Below, piece after piece: positions 8,833 to 16,210 of a DNA stretch of 64,000 nt (position 1 is the first letter of the stretch; each line of letters begins with the position of its first letter). Made by a program: the position numbers and the translations under genes. Below the pieces are notes generated by a model. That model was not told the DNA's origin and ran no database searches. It was given only the letters and a program-made list of their open reading frames with translations. The stretch is from JAKANT01 sp035502095 (GTDB lineage Bacteria > Pseudomonadota > Gammaproteobacteria > Burkholderiales > Burkholderiaceae_F), in assembly GCA_035502095.1 (NCBI GenBank), contig DATJUX010000025.1:127872-191871 (forward strand), given 5' to 3'.

Positions 8833-9467
8833 CAGGCGTCGACGGGCGTCAGCACGAACATCCACGCGTTGTTCTTGAACGCGTGCTTGATCCAGACCAT
8901 CGCCAAGGGCTCGAGCAGGCGCGACGCCTCGATGCCACCCAGGTCGGACGTCTCCCAGCCGAACTGCCTGAGCAGTCCCGCGACGGTCCCCTTCGCTGCG
9001 GCGTCGTTGCCGGCAATGAACATCGTCGGGGCCTGTCGCAGCTTCGGCCTCACCATCATGCCGTTGCCGACCGTGTTGAACGCCTTCACAACCCTGGCCT
9101 GCGGTGCCCAGGCCTGCACCTGCTCGCCCGCGGACGTGTCGAAGCCAAGCGCCAGGCGCGGACTGCCGCCGGAGAAGTCGAGCGGGTTGGTGACGTCGAT
9201 CATGACCTTGCCGGCAAGATTCGCCGCGCCGGTGAGCGCTACCGCGTTCTGCGTCCCGCTCCACGGCGTGGCGAGCACGACCAAGTCGGCCTCACGCGCC
9301 GCATCGGCGAACGGCGCCGCGTGCGTGCCCGGTGCCTCGGCGACGGCTTTTTGTGCCGTGGCACGGGACGGTTCGCGCGAGCCGAACGTGGTGTCGTGAC
9401 CGAGCGCGACGAATCCGCGCGCCAGCGCCTGTCCGACCGTGCCGGTGCCGAGAATTGCCACCTTCAT
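8832..9467 (-). CDS. NADPH-dependent F420 reductase-like oxidoreductase
   Basis: This 211-residue protein opens with a dinucleotide-binding fold: strand MKVAILGTGTVGQALARGF (GxGxxG-type), then FGSREPSRA, whose basic residues suggest NADP, and DLVVLATPWSGT. The middle part VMIDVTNPLDFSGG and VVKAFNTVGN is characteristic of the F420_oxidored (Npd1/Fno-like) superfamily, which also includes ferric-reductase-like and general NADP oxidoreductases of about this length. The partner cofactor is unknown; F420 is not expected in most betaproteobacteria. It is the rightmost end of a minus-strand gene run; its start is 95 bases downstream (in transcription) of the RidA gene. Confidence 0.85.
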   Translation of the reverse strand: MKVAILGTGTVGQALARGFVALGHDTTFGSREPSRATAQKAVAEAPGTHAAPFADAAREADLVVLATPWSGTQNAVALTGAANLAGKVMIDVTNPLDFSGGSPRLALGFDTSAGEQVQAWAPQARVVKAFNTVGNGMMVRPKLRQAPTMFIAGNDAAAKGTVAGLLRQFGWETSDLGGIEASRLLEPLAMVWIKHAFKNNAWMFVLTPVDA

Positions 9468-9561
9468 GGAAGTCCTCCGTGAGTCGATGCGTCATCGTCG
9501 GTCGCGCGGACCGATTCGTCCAATGGATTCGAGACATGACGGCTATCGGCGCCAAACAAGG

Positions 9562-9954
9562 TCAGGCATCGGGGTCCGCAACACAATCGGCCTCGATTTC
9601 CACCAGCCACTGCGGGTCGATAAAACCCTTGACCTCGACGAACGTGTTCGCCGGCTTGATCCCGCCGAAGAACTCTCCGTGCGCTCGCGCCGCCTCCTTC
9701 CAGCGGGACACGTCGGTCAGCATTACCCGTGTCCGGATCACCTCGTCGAACGACAGGCCTGCATCGCCGATCGCCTTGGCGATGATCTCGAGGCAGCGTT
9801 TCGTCTGGCCATACAGATCGCCTGGCGCGGCGACTCCGCCGTCCTGCCCGATTGGCGCCGTGCCCGAAACCGCCACCACCTGGCCGACGCGCACTGCGCG
9901 CGAAAAACCGATGCGGGGCTCGAAAGGCGATCCCGAGGAGACAAGCTTGCGCAT
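9562..9954 (-). CDS. RidA family (YjgF/YER057c/UK114) protein
   Basis: The 130-residue protein belongs to the RidA family of enamine/imine deaminases and related proteins: FSRAVRVGQVVAVSGTAPIG near the N-terminus, then DLYGQTKRCLEIIAKAIGDAG, DEVIRTRVMLTDVSRW and ANTFVEVKGFIDPQWLVEIEADCVA. The Arg in VIRTRVMLTD corresponds to the residue that binds the substrate carboxylate in active RidA. I placed the start at the ATG at 9954 because AGGAGAGG precedes it by seven bases and the family begins there, although the frame extends to 10023. It sits among small minus-strand enzymes and probably acts in the cytosol. Confidence 0.9.
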   Translation of the reverse strand: MRKLVSSGSPFEPRIGFSRAVRVGQVVAVSGTAPIGQDGGVAAPGDLYGQTKRCLEIIAKAIGDAGLSFDEVIRTRVMLTDVSRWKEAARAHGEFFGGIKPANTFVEVKGFIDPQWLVEIEADCVADPDA

Positions 9955-10003
9955 GGTCGCACCTCTCCTTGCCGGTTTGTCCCGAAGCGGTCGTTGCACG
10001 CTC

Positions 10004-10393
10004 CTAGAACCAGTAGTCGGCAACGCACCGGCCGTCGCGTGGCCGGTCTTCGAATGTGTTCAGCCCGTCGAAATGGTCGATCGGTACCTGCGCCACGGCT
10101 TCCGGTTCGGCGAGGCGCAGGTTGACGGCAATGCGACGGCGGCCCTCCTGATTCCCCTGCCGTGCACGCCAAAAGGCGACGCAGCCGCAAACGGGGCAGA
10201 AGTGGAACTCGATCGCTTCGCCTCGAGTGTAGGCCTGTGTCCTGCCTGAGACGGCGATGCCTTCCCCTTCGTAGCCATAGGCCCACAGCACACCGTAACG
10301 CCGGCACACCGTGCAGTTGCAGGCCGTTGCTCCGTCGGGTTGCCCTTCGAACTGCCATCGAACAGCGCCGCAGTGACAGGACCCTTGGATCAT
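10004..10393 (-). CDS. GFA family zinc protein (glutathione-dependent formaldehyde-activating enzyme-like)
   Basis: This 129-residue protein has the GFA-family zinc ligands in order: GSCHCGAV (Cys6, Cys8), CNCTVCRR (Cys26, 28, 31) and FCPVCGCVAFW. The family was named for glutathione-dependent formaldehyde activation, but most members have unknown substrates, so no reaction is assigned. The length is typical. It lies in the run of small minus-strand genes, 50 bases from the RidA gene, and may be co-transcribed with it. The C-terminus ends in VADYWF as in other short members. Confidence 0.9.
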   Translation of the reverse strand: MIQGSCHCGAVRWQFEGQPDGATACNCTVCRRYGVLWAYGYEGEGIAVSGRTQAYTRGEAIEFHFCPVCGCVAFWRARQGNQEGRRRIAVNLRLAEPEAVAQVPIDHFDGLNTFEDRPRDGRCVADYWF

Positions 10394-10444
10394 TTCAGGC
10401 CCTCATCCCGGCCGTTGCCGCACACCCGACGAAAAGCACGGCCG

Positions 10445-10843
10445 TCACAGCGCACTCCTCTGACGCTCGAGCATCGCTGCCATGCGCTGATGAACCAGGT
10501 TGATGGCCTTCAGCGGACGAATCATGACCTTGAAGTCGGTGATCTTTCCCGCCTCGTTCCACTTGATCAGATCCACCCCGTTGATGGCGATCCCATCGAT
10601 CTCGGTCTCGAATTCGAGCAGTGCATCGGATGCGCCGACGATCTCGCGGACGTAGCGAAAGCGCTCGCCGGAGAGCACCTCGAATGCCGCGGAAAGGTAC
10701 AGGGCGGTGAGCGCTCGGCCCCGCTGCGGCGTGTGAACGACCGGGGAATGAAAGACCGCGTCCTCCGCCAGCAGATCGTTCAACCCGGAGGCGTTGCGGG
10801 TTCCGACAAGGCGATGCCAGACGGCGACGGGGTGCTCGTTCAT
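10445..10843 (-). CDS. SnoaL-like / NTF2-fold protein
   Basis: The 132-residue protein has the cone-shaped NTF2-like pattern: an N-terminal helix (PVAVWHRLVGTRNASGLNDLLAEDAVFHSP), a helix ending in YLSAAFEVL, then antiparallel strands (FRYVREIVGASDALLEFETEIDGIAINGVDLIKWNEAGKITDFKVMIRPL). It resembles the SnoaL_2 family of isomerase or hydrolase-like proteins of unknown substrate. No catalytic residues can be named with confidence. It lies 25 bases from the DUF5329 gene on the same strand. Confidence 0.82.
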   Translation of the reverse strand: MNEHPVAVWHRLVGTRNASGLNDLLAEDAVFHSPVVHTPQRGRALTALYLSAAFEVLSGERFRYVREIVGASDALLEFETEIDGIAINGVDLIKWNEAGKITDFKVMIRPLKAINLVHQRMAAMLERQRSAL

Positions 10844-10868
10844 GAGTGGTTCCTGGTGGGAAAGCCGG

Positions 10869-11249
10869 TCATGGCTTGACCTTGCGGGCGGCGCCGCGGA
10901 TGGCGTCGAGTTGTCGCATCAGCCACTGGCGGCTCTCGACCGGCGCTTCGCTGCCGCACCTGACCTGGTATGCCTTGCCCGACCAACTGCTCTCGGACGC
11001 GGCCAGCTCGATGAACTGCTCGGTGCTCTCGATCGTGCCCCTGCCATCGATGTACTCGAGCTTGCGCAGCAGGTGATCCCTGGCCTCCGCAGGCGAGTAC
11101 CAGGAGCCGTTGCGATTGAATTGACAACTCGACGCACCCAGCACGGACAACAAGGCATCGATTTCCGCGCGCACCGGCGCAGGCGTCGGCGTTGCGGCAG
11201 AAAGGCAGCACCAGACGGCCAGAACGGATGCGCAGCAAAGACGCTTCAT
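10869..11249 (-). CDS. Exported DUF5329 family protein
   Basis: The 126-residue product begins with a basic N-terminus and a hydrophobic signal segment (MKRLCCASVLAVWCCLSAATP), so it is probably periplasmic. The body carries the DUF5329 pattern: ALLSVLGASSCQFNRNGSWYSPAEARDHLLRKLEYI, STEQFIELAASESSWSGKAYQVRC and the WLMRQLDAIR end. Two cysteines (in SSCQF and VRCGS) are conserved in the family as I remember it and may form a disulphide. The function of the family is unknown. Confidence 0.82.
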   Translation of the reverse strand: MKRLCCASVLAVWCCLSAATPTPAPVRAEIDALLSVLGASSCQFNRNGSWYSPAEARDHLLRKLEYIDGRGTIESTEQFIELAASESSWSGKAYQVRCGSEAPVESRQWLMRQLDAIRGAARKVKP

Positions 11250-11279
11250 CGGTGTCAGGCGGCATTGCGTACAGGCCCG

Positions 11280-11690
11280 CTAGAAGAAACCGGCAGGGAA
11301 TGTCGCCGCCGCTTCCGAGATGCCGGCGATCTTGTTGGTTGCCTGGCGATAGAACTTGAAGTTCAGTTCGGTCTCGGCGCGACCGTCGGTCCAGTCGGAG
11401 AAGCGCTTGAGCTCGTTGCGGCCAAGCGGCCGCTTCGCGAGCGCGGTTCGCCTCACGGCGATGCTCACGCGCGGCGTCTGCCGTGCCAGGCCCGGCTTCC
11501 TGGGGGTGGGCTCAGCCGCCGTCACGACGCCGCGCGCGACCAGGCCTTGTCCACCGTCGTTTTCGCTCGCGAGGACGAAGATCGCGTCGCCCATCGCGAC
11601 GTGCTTGCCGCCGTACATCGTCTTCTGCGCGCCGAACACGAACCTCTTCGCGGTCGGAGCGGCGACTTCGGTCTTGATCGCGTAGATCAT
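11280..11690 (-). CDS. Conserved hypothetical protein, possibly PUA/EVE-like
   Basis: The 136-residue protein starts at an ATG at 11690 (MIYAIKTEVAAPTAKRF); a longer open frame upstream is not supported because it runs across the neighbouring membrane-protein gene. The order of strands (KHVAMGDAIFVLASENDGGQGLVARGVVTAAEP), with a later basic segment (LGRNELKRFSDWTDGRAETELNFKFYRQATNKIAGIS), recalls EVE/PUA-like domains, which bind modified bases or RNA. This is only a resemblance. It lies 37 bases downstream of the membrane-protein gene on the same strand. Confidence 0.65.
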   Translation of the reverse strand: MIYAIKTEVAAPTAKRFVFGAQKTMYGGKHVAMGDAIFVLASENDGGQGLVARGVVTAAEPTPRKPGLARQTPRVSIAVRRTALAKRPLGRNELKRFSDWTDGRAETELNFKFYRQATNKIAGISEAAATFPAGFF

Positions 11691-11727
11691 GCGCTTCTTC
11701 TCCAAACGTCCGCGGTCGCGGCGACCG

Positions 11728-12225
11728 TCAGCGCAGGATCTCCACCAGCAAGACCCAGGCGTTGAACATGGCGACCAGCATCGATGCGATGACGCCGAAC
11801 GCGAACCACGCGATCCCGCCCGGCACCAGGCCCCAAAGGGCGAGACTCGCAATGACACCCGGCAAAGCAGCGATCTGGTGCAGCATGGCGCGGAGCACGG
11901 CGAGCCAGGGTCGATGGTACGCATGCCGCACGATCGACCGCGCCTGGATGATGATCGGCGCCAGCCACGTCGGGATCGTGACGACCAGGAGCGCCGTCGC
12001 CAGCTGTTGCGGCGACCGATGCGGGACCAGCGCGACGAGCGTGCCCCCCAGCGTGCCCGCAAGAAGAACGATGGTCTCGGCGGCTCGTCCCGATACACCG
12101 GGCAGAGCGATGATCCGGGCCAGGTTGATGGATAGCGTGACGAAGACGAGACCGGCAAGCGCGCCGGCAGCGCCGGCCGCCGCGATGAAGAACTCCGACC
12201 AACCCGCGATGGCAGTGGCTTCCAA
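11728..12225 (-). CDS. Small integral membrane protein, four to five helices
   Basis: The 165-residue protein is mostly hydrophobic. Predicted spans by eye are EFFIAAAGAAGALAGLVFVTLSI, ETIVLLAGTLGGTLVALV, LATALLVVTIPTWLAPIII, IAALPGVIASLALWGLVPG and IAWFAFGVIASMLVAMFNAWVLLVEIL. The N-terminal motif GWSEFFIAAAGAAGALAGLVFVTLSIN is typical of a widespread family of uncharacterised bacterial membrane proteins. No transport or enzymatic residues stand out. It is 15 bases downstream of the DUF1348 gene and probably shares its transcript. Confidence 0.75.
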   Translation of the reverse strand: MEATAIAGWSEFFIAAAGAAGALAGLVFVTLSINLARIIALPGVSGRAAETIVLLAGTLGGTLVALVPHRSPQQLATALLVVTIPTWLAPIIIQARSIVRHAYHRPWLAVLRAMLHQIAALPGVIASLALWGLVPGGIAWFAFGVIASMLVAMFNAWVLLVEILR

Positions 12226-12240
12226 CGGACCTGCGCCCGA

Positions 12241-12720
12241 TCACAAGCCGAGTGCCGACAGCCCCGGATGATCGTCGGGCCTCCTTCCGGGCGGCCAGTG
12301 ATACTTGCGCTCGGGCGCGGCGATCGGGAGATCGTTGATGCTCGCGATCCGGCGGCGCATGAAACCCTGGTCGTCGAACTCCCAGTTCTCGTTGCCGTAC
12401 GAGCGGAACCAGCTGCCGGAGTCGTCGTGCCACTCGTAGGCAAACCGGACCGCGATACGGTTGCCCTGGCAAGCCCAGAGTTCCTTGATCAACCGGTAGT
12501 CGAGCTCCCGGGTCCACTTGCGAGCGAGGAATTGCTGGATCGCCGCCCGCCCGGCAAAGAACTCCGCGCGGTTGCGCCAGACGCTGTCGGGCGTGTAGGC
12601 CAACGACACGCGCTGCGGGTCGCGCGTGTTCCAGGCGTCCTCCGCCAAACGAACCTTTTGCGTCGCGGTTGCCGTGTCGAAGGGAGGAAAAGGTGGGCGG
12701 GGTTGTTCGACCGTCGACAT
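12241..12720 (-). CDS. DUF1348 / NTF2-like protein
   Basis: The 159-residue protein matches the DUF1348 branch of the NTF2 superfamily: RPPFPPFDTATATQKVRLAE, DAWNTRDPQRVSLAYTPDSVWRNR, RELDYRLIKELWACQGNRIAVRFAYEWHDDSG, WFRSYGNENWEF and the signature end RRPDDHPGLSALGL. Family members are cytosolic, small and of unknown function. The gene lies directly after (in transcription) an attC-like site at 12751-12827. It may therefore be the last member of the cassette array or the first flanking gene; I see no attC at its own 3' end. Confidence 0.9.
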   Translation of the reverse strand: MSTVEQPRPPFPPFDTATATQKVRLAEDAWNTRDPQRVSLAYTPDSVWRNRAEFFAGRAAIQQFLARKWTRELDYRLIKELWACQGNRIAVRFAYEWHDDSGSWFRSYGNENWEFDDQGFMRRRIASINDLPIAAPERKYHWPPGRRPDDHPGLSALGL

Positions 12721-12750
12721 GGCGGAGTTCTCCTCAGGGCGATTGGGGAC

Positions 12751-12827
12751 GCCGAACGGCGAAATTGACCGGCGGAGCGCCCGCCAGTGCGGCGGCCGGG
12801 GGGCCCGACCTCAATCAAATGTTAGCT
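12751..12827 (-). repeat. attC-like site 1
   Basis: A 77-base element runs from GCCGAAC (one mismatch to RYYYAAC) to GTTAGCT (close to GTTRRRY), with imperfectly paired inner arms (GAAATTGACCGG against TCAATCAAAT). Its left half, AACGGCGAAATTGACCGGCGG, closely resembles the stronger site at 15655 (AACGTCGAAACTGACCGGCGG). That shared sequence is the main support for calling this divergent copy. Confidence 0.6.
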
Positions 12828-12843
12828 ATCTTGCATGCTGAAG

Positions 12844-13464
12844 CTACTCGCTGTGGCGCGAGGGCGGTGGCGTGCTCTTGAGAACGACCCGCGTGTTCTC
12901 GAGTTCATACAGATAGGCCGCACGACAGGACTTCCCGCCCGGAGTGGAGCGCAGCGATTCGTCGGAATCAATGGCGCCGATTCGCCGCCGCAACTCGCGC
13001 ACCGTTTGCATGACGGTCCAGGAGGGAACCGAAGCACAGTACCTGGGAACCTCTTCCCGGGTCGCCAGTGCCAGGACGAATGCAGTGCAAGTGCCGACGG
13101 CCTCGCGAATCGACTCGACATGTGCTCGAGCGGCCCTGGCATCGGTCGTGCGGCTCAAGCGGACCGCCAGGCGAACCGCCCCGGGTTCGCAGTTTGCCGT
13201 CTGCCGATTGAGAGGAAGCATGGCCGTGGTCCAATGGCCGCCCAGATACGCGTTGACTTTGCCCACCCCATCGGCAGCGAGTCGGCGCTCCAGTTCAGGA
13301 ACGAGCGAATCGGCCGCGGCCGCCGCGACCGGAAGCGTGAACGCGGCCAACAGCGACGCAATTGCTGCGCGCACGGCGCCTGGCGTCGAAATCGACCGGC
13401 AAGTGCCTCCGGCCGCGGAGCGGGCCGTCGGGTGGGCTTCGATATCCGACGCAGTGTCAGGCAT
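12844..13464 (-). CDS. Exported hypothetical protein (cassette gene)
   Basis: The frame from the ATG at 13464 gives 206 residues, but the first 30 are not signal-like. Starting at the GTG at 13374 gives a clean signal peptide (VRAAIASLLAAFTLPVAAAAADS), so the shorter start is likely. The mature part has four cysteines (TANCEPGA, AVGTCTAF, PRYCASV, GKSCRAAYL), suggesting two disulphides in the periplasm. I recognise no family. It is bounded on its 3' side by attC-like site 1, with the stop 17 bases from the site edge, which fits a gene cassette. Confidence 0.6.
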   Translation of the reverse strand: MPDTASDIEAHPTARSAAGGTCRSISTPGAVRAAIASLLAAFTLPVAAAAADSLVPELERRLAADGVGKVNAYLGGHWTTAMLPLNRQTANCEPGAVRLAVRLSRTTDARAARAHVESIREAVGTCTAFVLALATREEVPRYCASVPSWTVMQTVRELRRRIGAIDSDESLRSTPGGKSCRAAYLYELENTRVVLKSTPPPSRHSE

Positions 13465-13599
13465 CGTCCCAGGGAGGTCGCGATCCGGCGTGGTGCCTGC
13501 GTTCGAGCGGGCGCATGAGCAGTGATTCGTGCAAGCCGTGACGTCTCAGTCGAGGCTGTGCGTTTGCCAGGCTGGTGCAGCAAGGGGTTTTAGACACCT

Positions 13600-13620
13600 T
13601 CTCGCTTTGATAAAGCGAGA
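13600..13620. repeat. Perfect hairpin in cassette region
   Basis: TCTCGCTTT-GAT-AAAGCGAGA is a 9-bp perfect inverted repeat with a 3-base loop and no T-tract. It may be a transcription pause or terminator, or a remnant of a site stem. Confidence 0.5.
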
Positions 13621-13696
13621 TAAGCGCCCGGCGCCACCGGGAAATCGCGACTGGTCAGTTGCCGCTGCGGCGCCCTGGCGTCGGCTCCGAAGAATT

Positions 13697-13715
13697 GTCA
13701 GGCGTCACGCCTGAC
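13697..13715. repeat. Perfect hairpin in cassette region
   Basis: GTCAGGCG-TCA-CGCCTGAC is an 8-bp perfect inverted repeat with a 3-base loop. It coincides with the stop of the doubtful minus-strand frame and could terminate transcription. Confidence 0.5.
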
Positions 13716-13977
13716 TCCCTCTGCCCGAAGAAGCCGCCTCACGCGACCACAGATGTCCGGTACTGATTCCAGGGAAGAGTCCACGACCAGATCGCCGCGC
13801 TCTGCTGCATCGAAGACAATGCGTGCGCTGGAGTCGCTCGAAGGAACTTCAGTTGATCCTCCGAATTGGGCTGCCCGGCGGAGATGAACTGACACAGCGG
13901 CAACGGTGATCGTCGGCGTCAGGAGCCCAGCCGCAATATCGATGCGGTCGCGTGGCAGGCCGTTGGATTGGAAACCT

Positions 13978-14595
13978 TCAGGCCTCTCGCTTTGCCAGAG
14001 CGAGGAAAGTGCCCAACGCAACCATTGTGGCTCCCGACGCGCGGCGCAGAAGCCGCGCGCGCGCCGCCCGGGCTGCGTGCGAGGCCAGCAACCGCGCAGA
14101 CGAGAACACAGCCACAACATCAACGAGCGTGTTGAGGACGACACATATCGTGCCAAGCAGAACCAGCTGTGGGATGACCGGCTCCGATGCCCGGACGAAC
14201 TGCGGCAGGAAGGCCAGAAAGAACAAGGCGGTCTTGACGTTGAGGGCTTCGACAACGACTCCGTCGAGCAGTGCCCGACGTGGACCTGGAGCCGCGACAC
14301 TCACGGACCGAGGGTCACGGTCCTTCTGCAGAAGCAGCCGAACGCCCAAGTACACGAGGTACAGGGCGCCAGCGTACTTGACCACTGTGAACGCAACAGC
14401 AGACTGCGCCACGAGCAGGGACAAGCCGGTGGCAGCCGCCAAGACGTGGAGCATGCCGCCGACCGCAGTGCCGAAACAGGATGCCAGGCCCTCCGCGCGT
14501 CCGCCAGCGACCGTGCGTGCGACGACATAGGCAATGCCTGGACCCGGCGTAATGGCGAGGACGACGGCGGCGACGAGGAACGTGAGGACGGACAT
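13978..14595 (-). CDS. LysE/RhtB family amino-acid exporter (cassette gene)
   Basis: The 205-residue protein is a LysE-type translocator of the inner membrane. It starts MSVLTFLVAAVVLAITPGPGIAYVVARTVAGG, with the family's TPGPG motif in the first helix, then GLASCFGTAVGGMLHVLAA, AFTVVKYAGALYLVYLGVRLLL, and later helices including ALNVKTALFFLAFLPQFV. Length and six-helix layout are normal. Substrates of the family are amino acids or homoserine lactones; none can be assigned. The DHFR-like gene ends 23 bases upstream with no attC between them, so the two may share one two-gene cassette. Local GC looks lower than in housekeeping genes of the window. Confidence 0.9.
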   Translation of the reverse strand: MSVLTFLVAAVVLAITPGPGIAYVVARTVAGGRAEGLASCFGTAVGGMLHVLAAATGLSLLVAQSAVAFTVVKYAGALYLVYLGVRLLLQKDRDPRSVSVAAPGPRRALLDGVVVEALNVKTALFFLAFLPQFVRASEPVIPQLVLLGTICVVLNTLVDVVAVFSSARLLASHAARAARARLLRRASGATMVALGTFLALAKREA

Positions 14596-14618
14596 AGCGA
14601 AGCAGACCAGTCCGATGG

Positions 14619-15182
14619 CTATTTTTTCGGTCGATACCGCATCGCCACCGCCCCAGAGCCGAACTCCAGACGGCTTACGAGCTTCAGGTCGACATACTTG
14701 GATAGCCCGGCGAACAACGTCGGTCCATGGCCTGCCAGCCTCGGCTGCACCACGAACTCGTACTCATCGATCAACCCCAGCTCCGTCAACGCCAGCGCGA
14801 GCTTCACGCCTGCCACGAACAGTCCTTTACCCGACTCCCGCTTGAGCTGCTGAACGGCCTCTCCTAAATCCCCGCGCACGAGCTCCGCGTTCCAATCGAC
14901 CCGCTCCAGGGTGCTCGACACGACGTACTTCTTCGCCGCGTCGATCGTCCGGGCAAAGGGTTCCATCCAGCGTTGCATCCAATCAGGCCTGACTCCCGTC
15001 AGCGCCGGAGCCCGCCACGCTGCCTCCATCAATTCGTAGGTCACCCGGCCAAAGAGGAGGGCATCGGCCCGGGATATGTTGCCCGTCGCGTAACGATGCA
15101 AGTCTTCGTCCGCGAAAATTGCACGATGATCGCAGCACCCGTCCAAGGTGACGTTGATGGAATATTGAAGGGGTCGCGTCAC
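14619..15182 (-). CDS. Dihydrofolate reductase-like (RibD C-terminal) protein (cassette gene)
   Basis: The 187-residue protein starts at a GTG and has the RibD-C/DHFR-like pattern: MTRPLQYSINVTLDGCCDHRA, DALLFGRVTYELMEAAW, KKYVVSSTLERVDWNAELV, GKGLFVAGVKLALALTELGLIDEYEFVVQPRLAGHGPTLF and a final strand YRPKK. Members reduce pterin- or pyrimidine-type substrates with NADPH or are uncharacterised; true DHFR activity is not implied. This type is common in chromosomal gene cassettes. Its start is 26 bases downstream (in transcription) of attC-like site 2. Confidence 0.88.
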   Translation of the reverse strand: MTRPLQYSINVTLDGCCDHRAIFADEDLHRYATGNISRADALLFGRVTYELMEAAWRAPALTGVRPDWMQRWMEPFARTIDAAKKYVVSSTLERVDWNAELVRGDLGEAVQQLKRESGKGLFVAGVKLALALTELGLIDEYEFVVQPRLAGHGPTLFAGLSKYVDLKLVSRLEFGSGAVAMRYRPKK

Positions 15183-15208
15183 GTAAGCCTACCGAGAGCC
15201 ATGGGATC

Positions 15209-15255
15209 GCCTAACGTTTGACATGAGCGAGTCCGCTCGATGGAAGGGTTTTAGG
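15209..15255 (-). repeat. attC-like site 2, short or degenerate
   Basis: GCCTAAC (perfect RYYYAAC) at 15209 faces GTTTTAGGC at its other end, with an inner GAGCGAG-TCCG-CTCGAT hairpin, over only 47 bases. It contains the stop of the VOC gene, as is usual for cassette ORFs. It is shorter than standard attC sites and mismatched at the GTTRRRY end, so it may be a deleted copy. Confidence 0.45.
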
Positions 15256-15625
15256 CCTCGGGTTCGTGGCAAACCGCCTCGATGTTGTGCCCGTCCGGAC
15301 CAATGACGAAAGCTGCATAGTAGTTCGCGTGGTAGTGAGGGCGAAGACCAGGCGCGCCATTGTCTTTGCCACCTGCCTCCAGAGCCGCGCGATAGAAGGC
15401 GCGGACTTGCTGGCGATTCTCGGCCGTGAACGCCAAGTGAAGATGCGCCGGCATCTCCTCGGTCTGGTACAGGCACAACGAAGCAGCACCCTTTGCAATG
15501 AGCTCGACGCCGTAGGCTGGCGGACCCTCCGAGCCAACGGCTACTCCGAGTGGTTCGAGTGCTTTGAGGAAGAACGCCTTGCTCGCTGCATAGTCGCTGA
15601 CTCCGAACTTGACGTGGTCAAACAT
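15251..15625 (-). CDS. VOC (glyoxalase/bleomycin-resistance fold) protein (cassette gene)
   Basis: The 124-residue protein is a single-domain vicinal-oxygen-chelate protein: MFDHVKFGVSDYAASKAFFLKALEPLGV, then HLHLAFTAENRQQVRAFYRAALEAGG and YYAAFVIGPDGHNIEAVCHEPEA. His at position 4, His in HLHLAF and Glu in NIEAV are in the usual metal-ligand places. Substrate is unknown; the group includes fosfomycin/bleomycin-binding proteins and dioxygenases. It lies between attC-like sites 2 and 3 and is a textbook single-gene cassette with its stop inside the downstream site. Confidence 0.9.
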   Translation of the reverse strand: MFDHVKFGVSDYAASKAFFLKALEPLGVAVGSEGPPAYGVELIAKGAASLCLYQTEEMPAHLHLAFTAENRQQVRAFYRAALEAGGKDNGAPGLRPHYHANYYAAFVIGPDGHNIEAVCHEPEA

Positions 15626-15654
15626 GCGTCCTCCGGGCGTGTGGTCTTCGTGAG

Positions 15655-15735
15655 GTCTAACGTCGAAACTGACCGGCGGCGGCCCGGCCGCGCAGCGGAC
15701 GCCACCAGGCGCCCGCGTTCAATGAAACGTTAGGC
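15655..15735 (-). repeat. attC site 3 (best match)
   Basis: An 81-base element starts with GTCTAAC (perfect RYYYAAC) and ends with GTTAGGC (perfect GTTRRRY). Inner arms show partial complementarity, CGAAACTGACC against TTCAATGAAACG, as expected of an attC folded as a single strand. It lies between the VOC start and the GNAT stop (15737). Confidence 0.78.
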
Positions 15736-15736
15736 A

Positions 15737-16132
15737 TCAGCCGCTCTCCCGCGTGCGCTCCATCGCCACCTCCGACCGCACAAAGCCCAGCTTCTCGTAA
15801 AACCCTCCAACGCCCTCTCTCGCCGCACGCAGCACCCAAGTCATGCTTCGGTCCTGGCCCATCACGGTTTCCACAAGCGCGCGGCCGACCCCTCGACGGC
15901 GATGCGCTGCTGCGACGACAACCATTGAGATGTACCCGTTCCTCATTCCATCCGTCAGCGCGCGAAGAAACCCGATGACCTCTCCGTCCTTTACGGCGAC
16001 AAGCGCCCGTTGAGACCGGGCGACCAACTCTCGAAATTCTTCAGCATTCGATACGCCGAGATCCCAGCCTCCCGCAACGAGGAGATTTCTCGCGGACTCC
16101 AGTTCGTCCTCTCGAATGGGACGGATCTCCAC
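15737..16132 (-). CDS. GNAT N-acetyltransferase (cassette gene)
   Basis: The 131-residue protein starts at a GTG (MEIRPIREDELESARNLLV) and has the GNAT acetyl-CoA core: YISMVVVAAAHRRRGVGRALVETVM, in which RRRGVGRAL is the pyrophosphate-binding motif A, then WVLRAAREGVGGFYEKLGFVRSEVAMERT, the motif-B region. The substrate is unknown; cassette-borne GNATs often modify drugs, small amines or proteins. Its stop is one base from site 3 and its start seven bases from site 4, so it forms a clean single-gene cassette. Confidence 0.92.
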   Translation of the reverse strand: MEIRPIREDELESARNLLVAGGWDLGVSNAEEFRELVARSQRALVAVKDGEVIGFLRALTDGMRNGYISMVVVAAAHRRRGVGRALVETVMGQDRSMTWVLRAAREGVGGFYEKLGFVRSEVAMERTRESG

Positions 16133-16138
16133 TCTGAT

Positions 16139-16210
16139 GCCTAACGTCGAAGCTCAGCCGCCGCCCACGAGCGAAGCGATTGGGCTATCGGTTGCAGCGA
16201 CAAGTTAGAA
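16139..16210 (-). repeat. attC site 4
   Basis: A 72-base element runs from GCCTAAC (perfect RYYYAAC) to GTTAGAA (last base off GTTRRRY). Arms GTCGAAGCTCAGCCG and the reverse complement of the right side (GTCGCTGCAACCG) pair partly. It contains the last codons and the stop of the hicB-derived frame. Confidence 0.72.

Larger units (their letters stand above)
13465..13977. other. Cassette-region spacer with palindromes and a doubtful minus-strand frame
   Basis: This 513-base gap follows the LysE-type gene. A minus-strand frame ending at 13698 has protein-like composition over its last 90 codons (IDIAAGLLTPTITVAAVSVHL, SSARIVFDAAERGDLVVDSS), but it has no ATG or GTG start downstream of the LysE stop, so it may be a decayed cassette gene. 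Two perfect hairpins lie at 13600-13620 and 13697-13715. A GTTGGAT matching GTTRRRY sits near 13961 without a partner, so no attC is called. Confidence 0.45.

Noticed and set aside
13950..13975. Possible attC end (GTTGGAT) after the LysE-type gene
   Set aside because: It matches GTTRRRY, but I could find no RYYYAAC partner at a suitable distance and no pairing arms.
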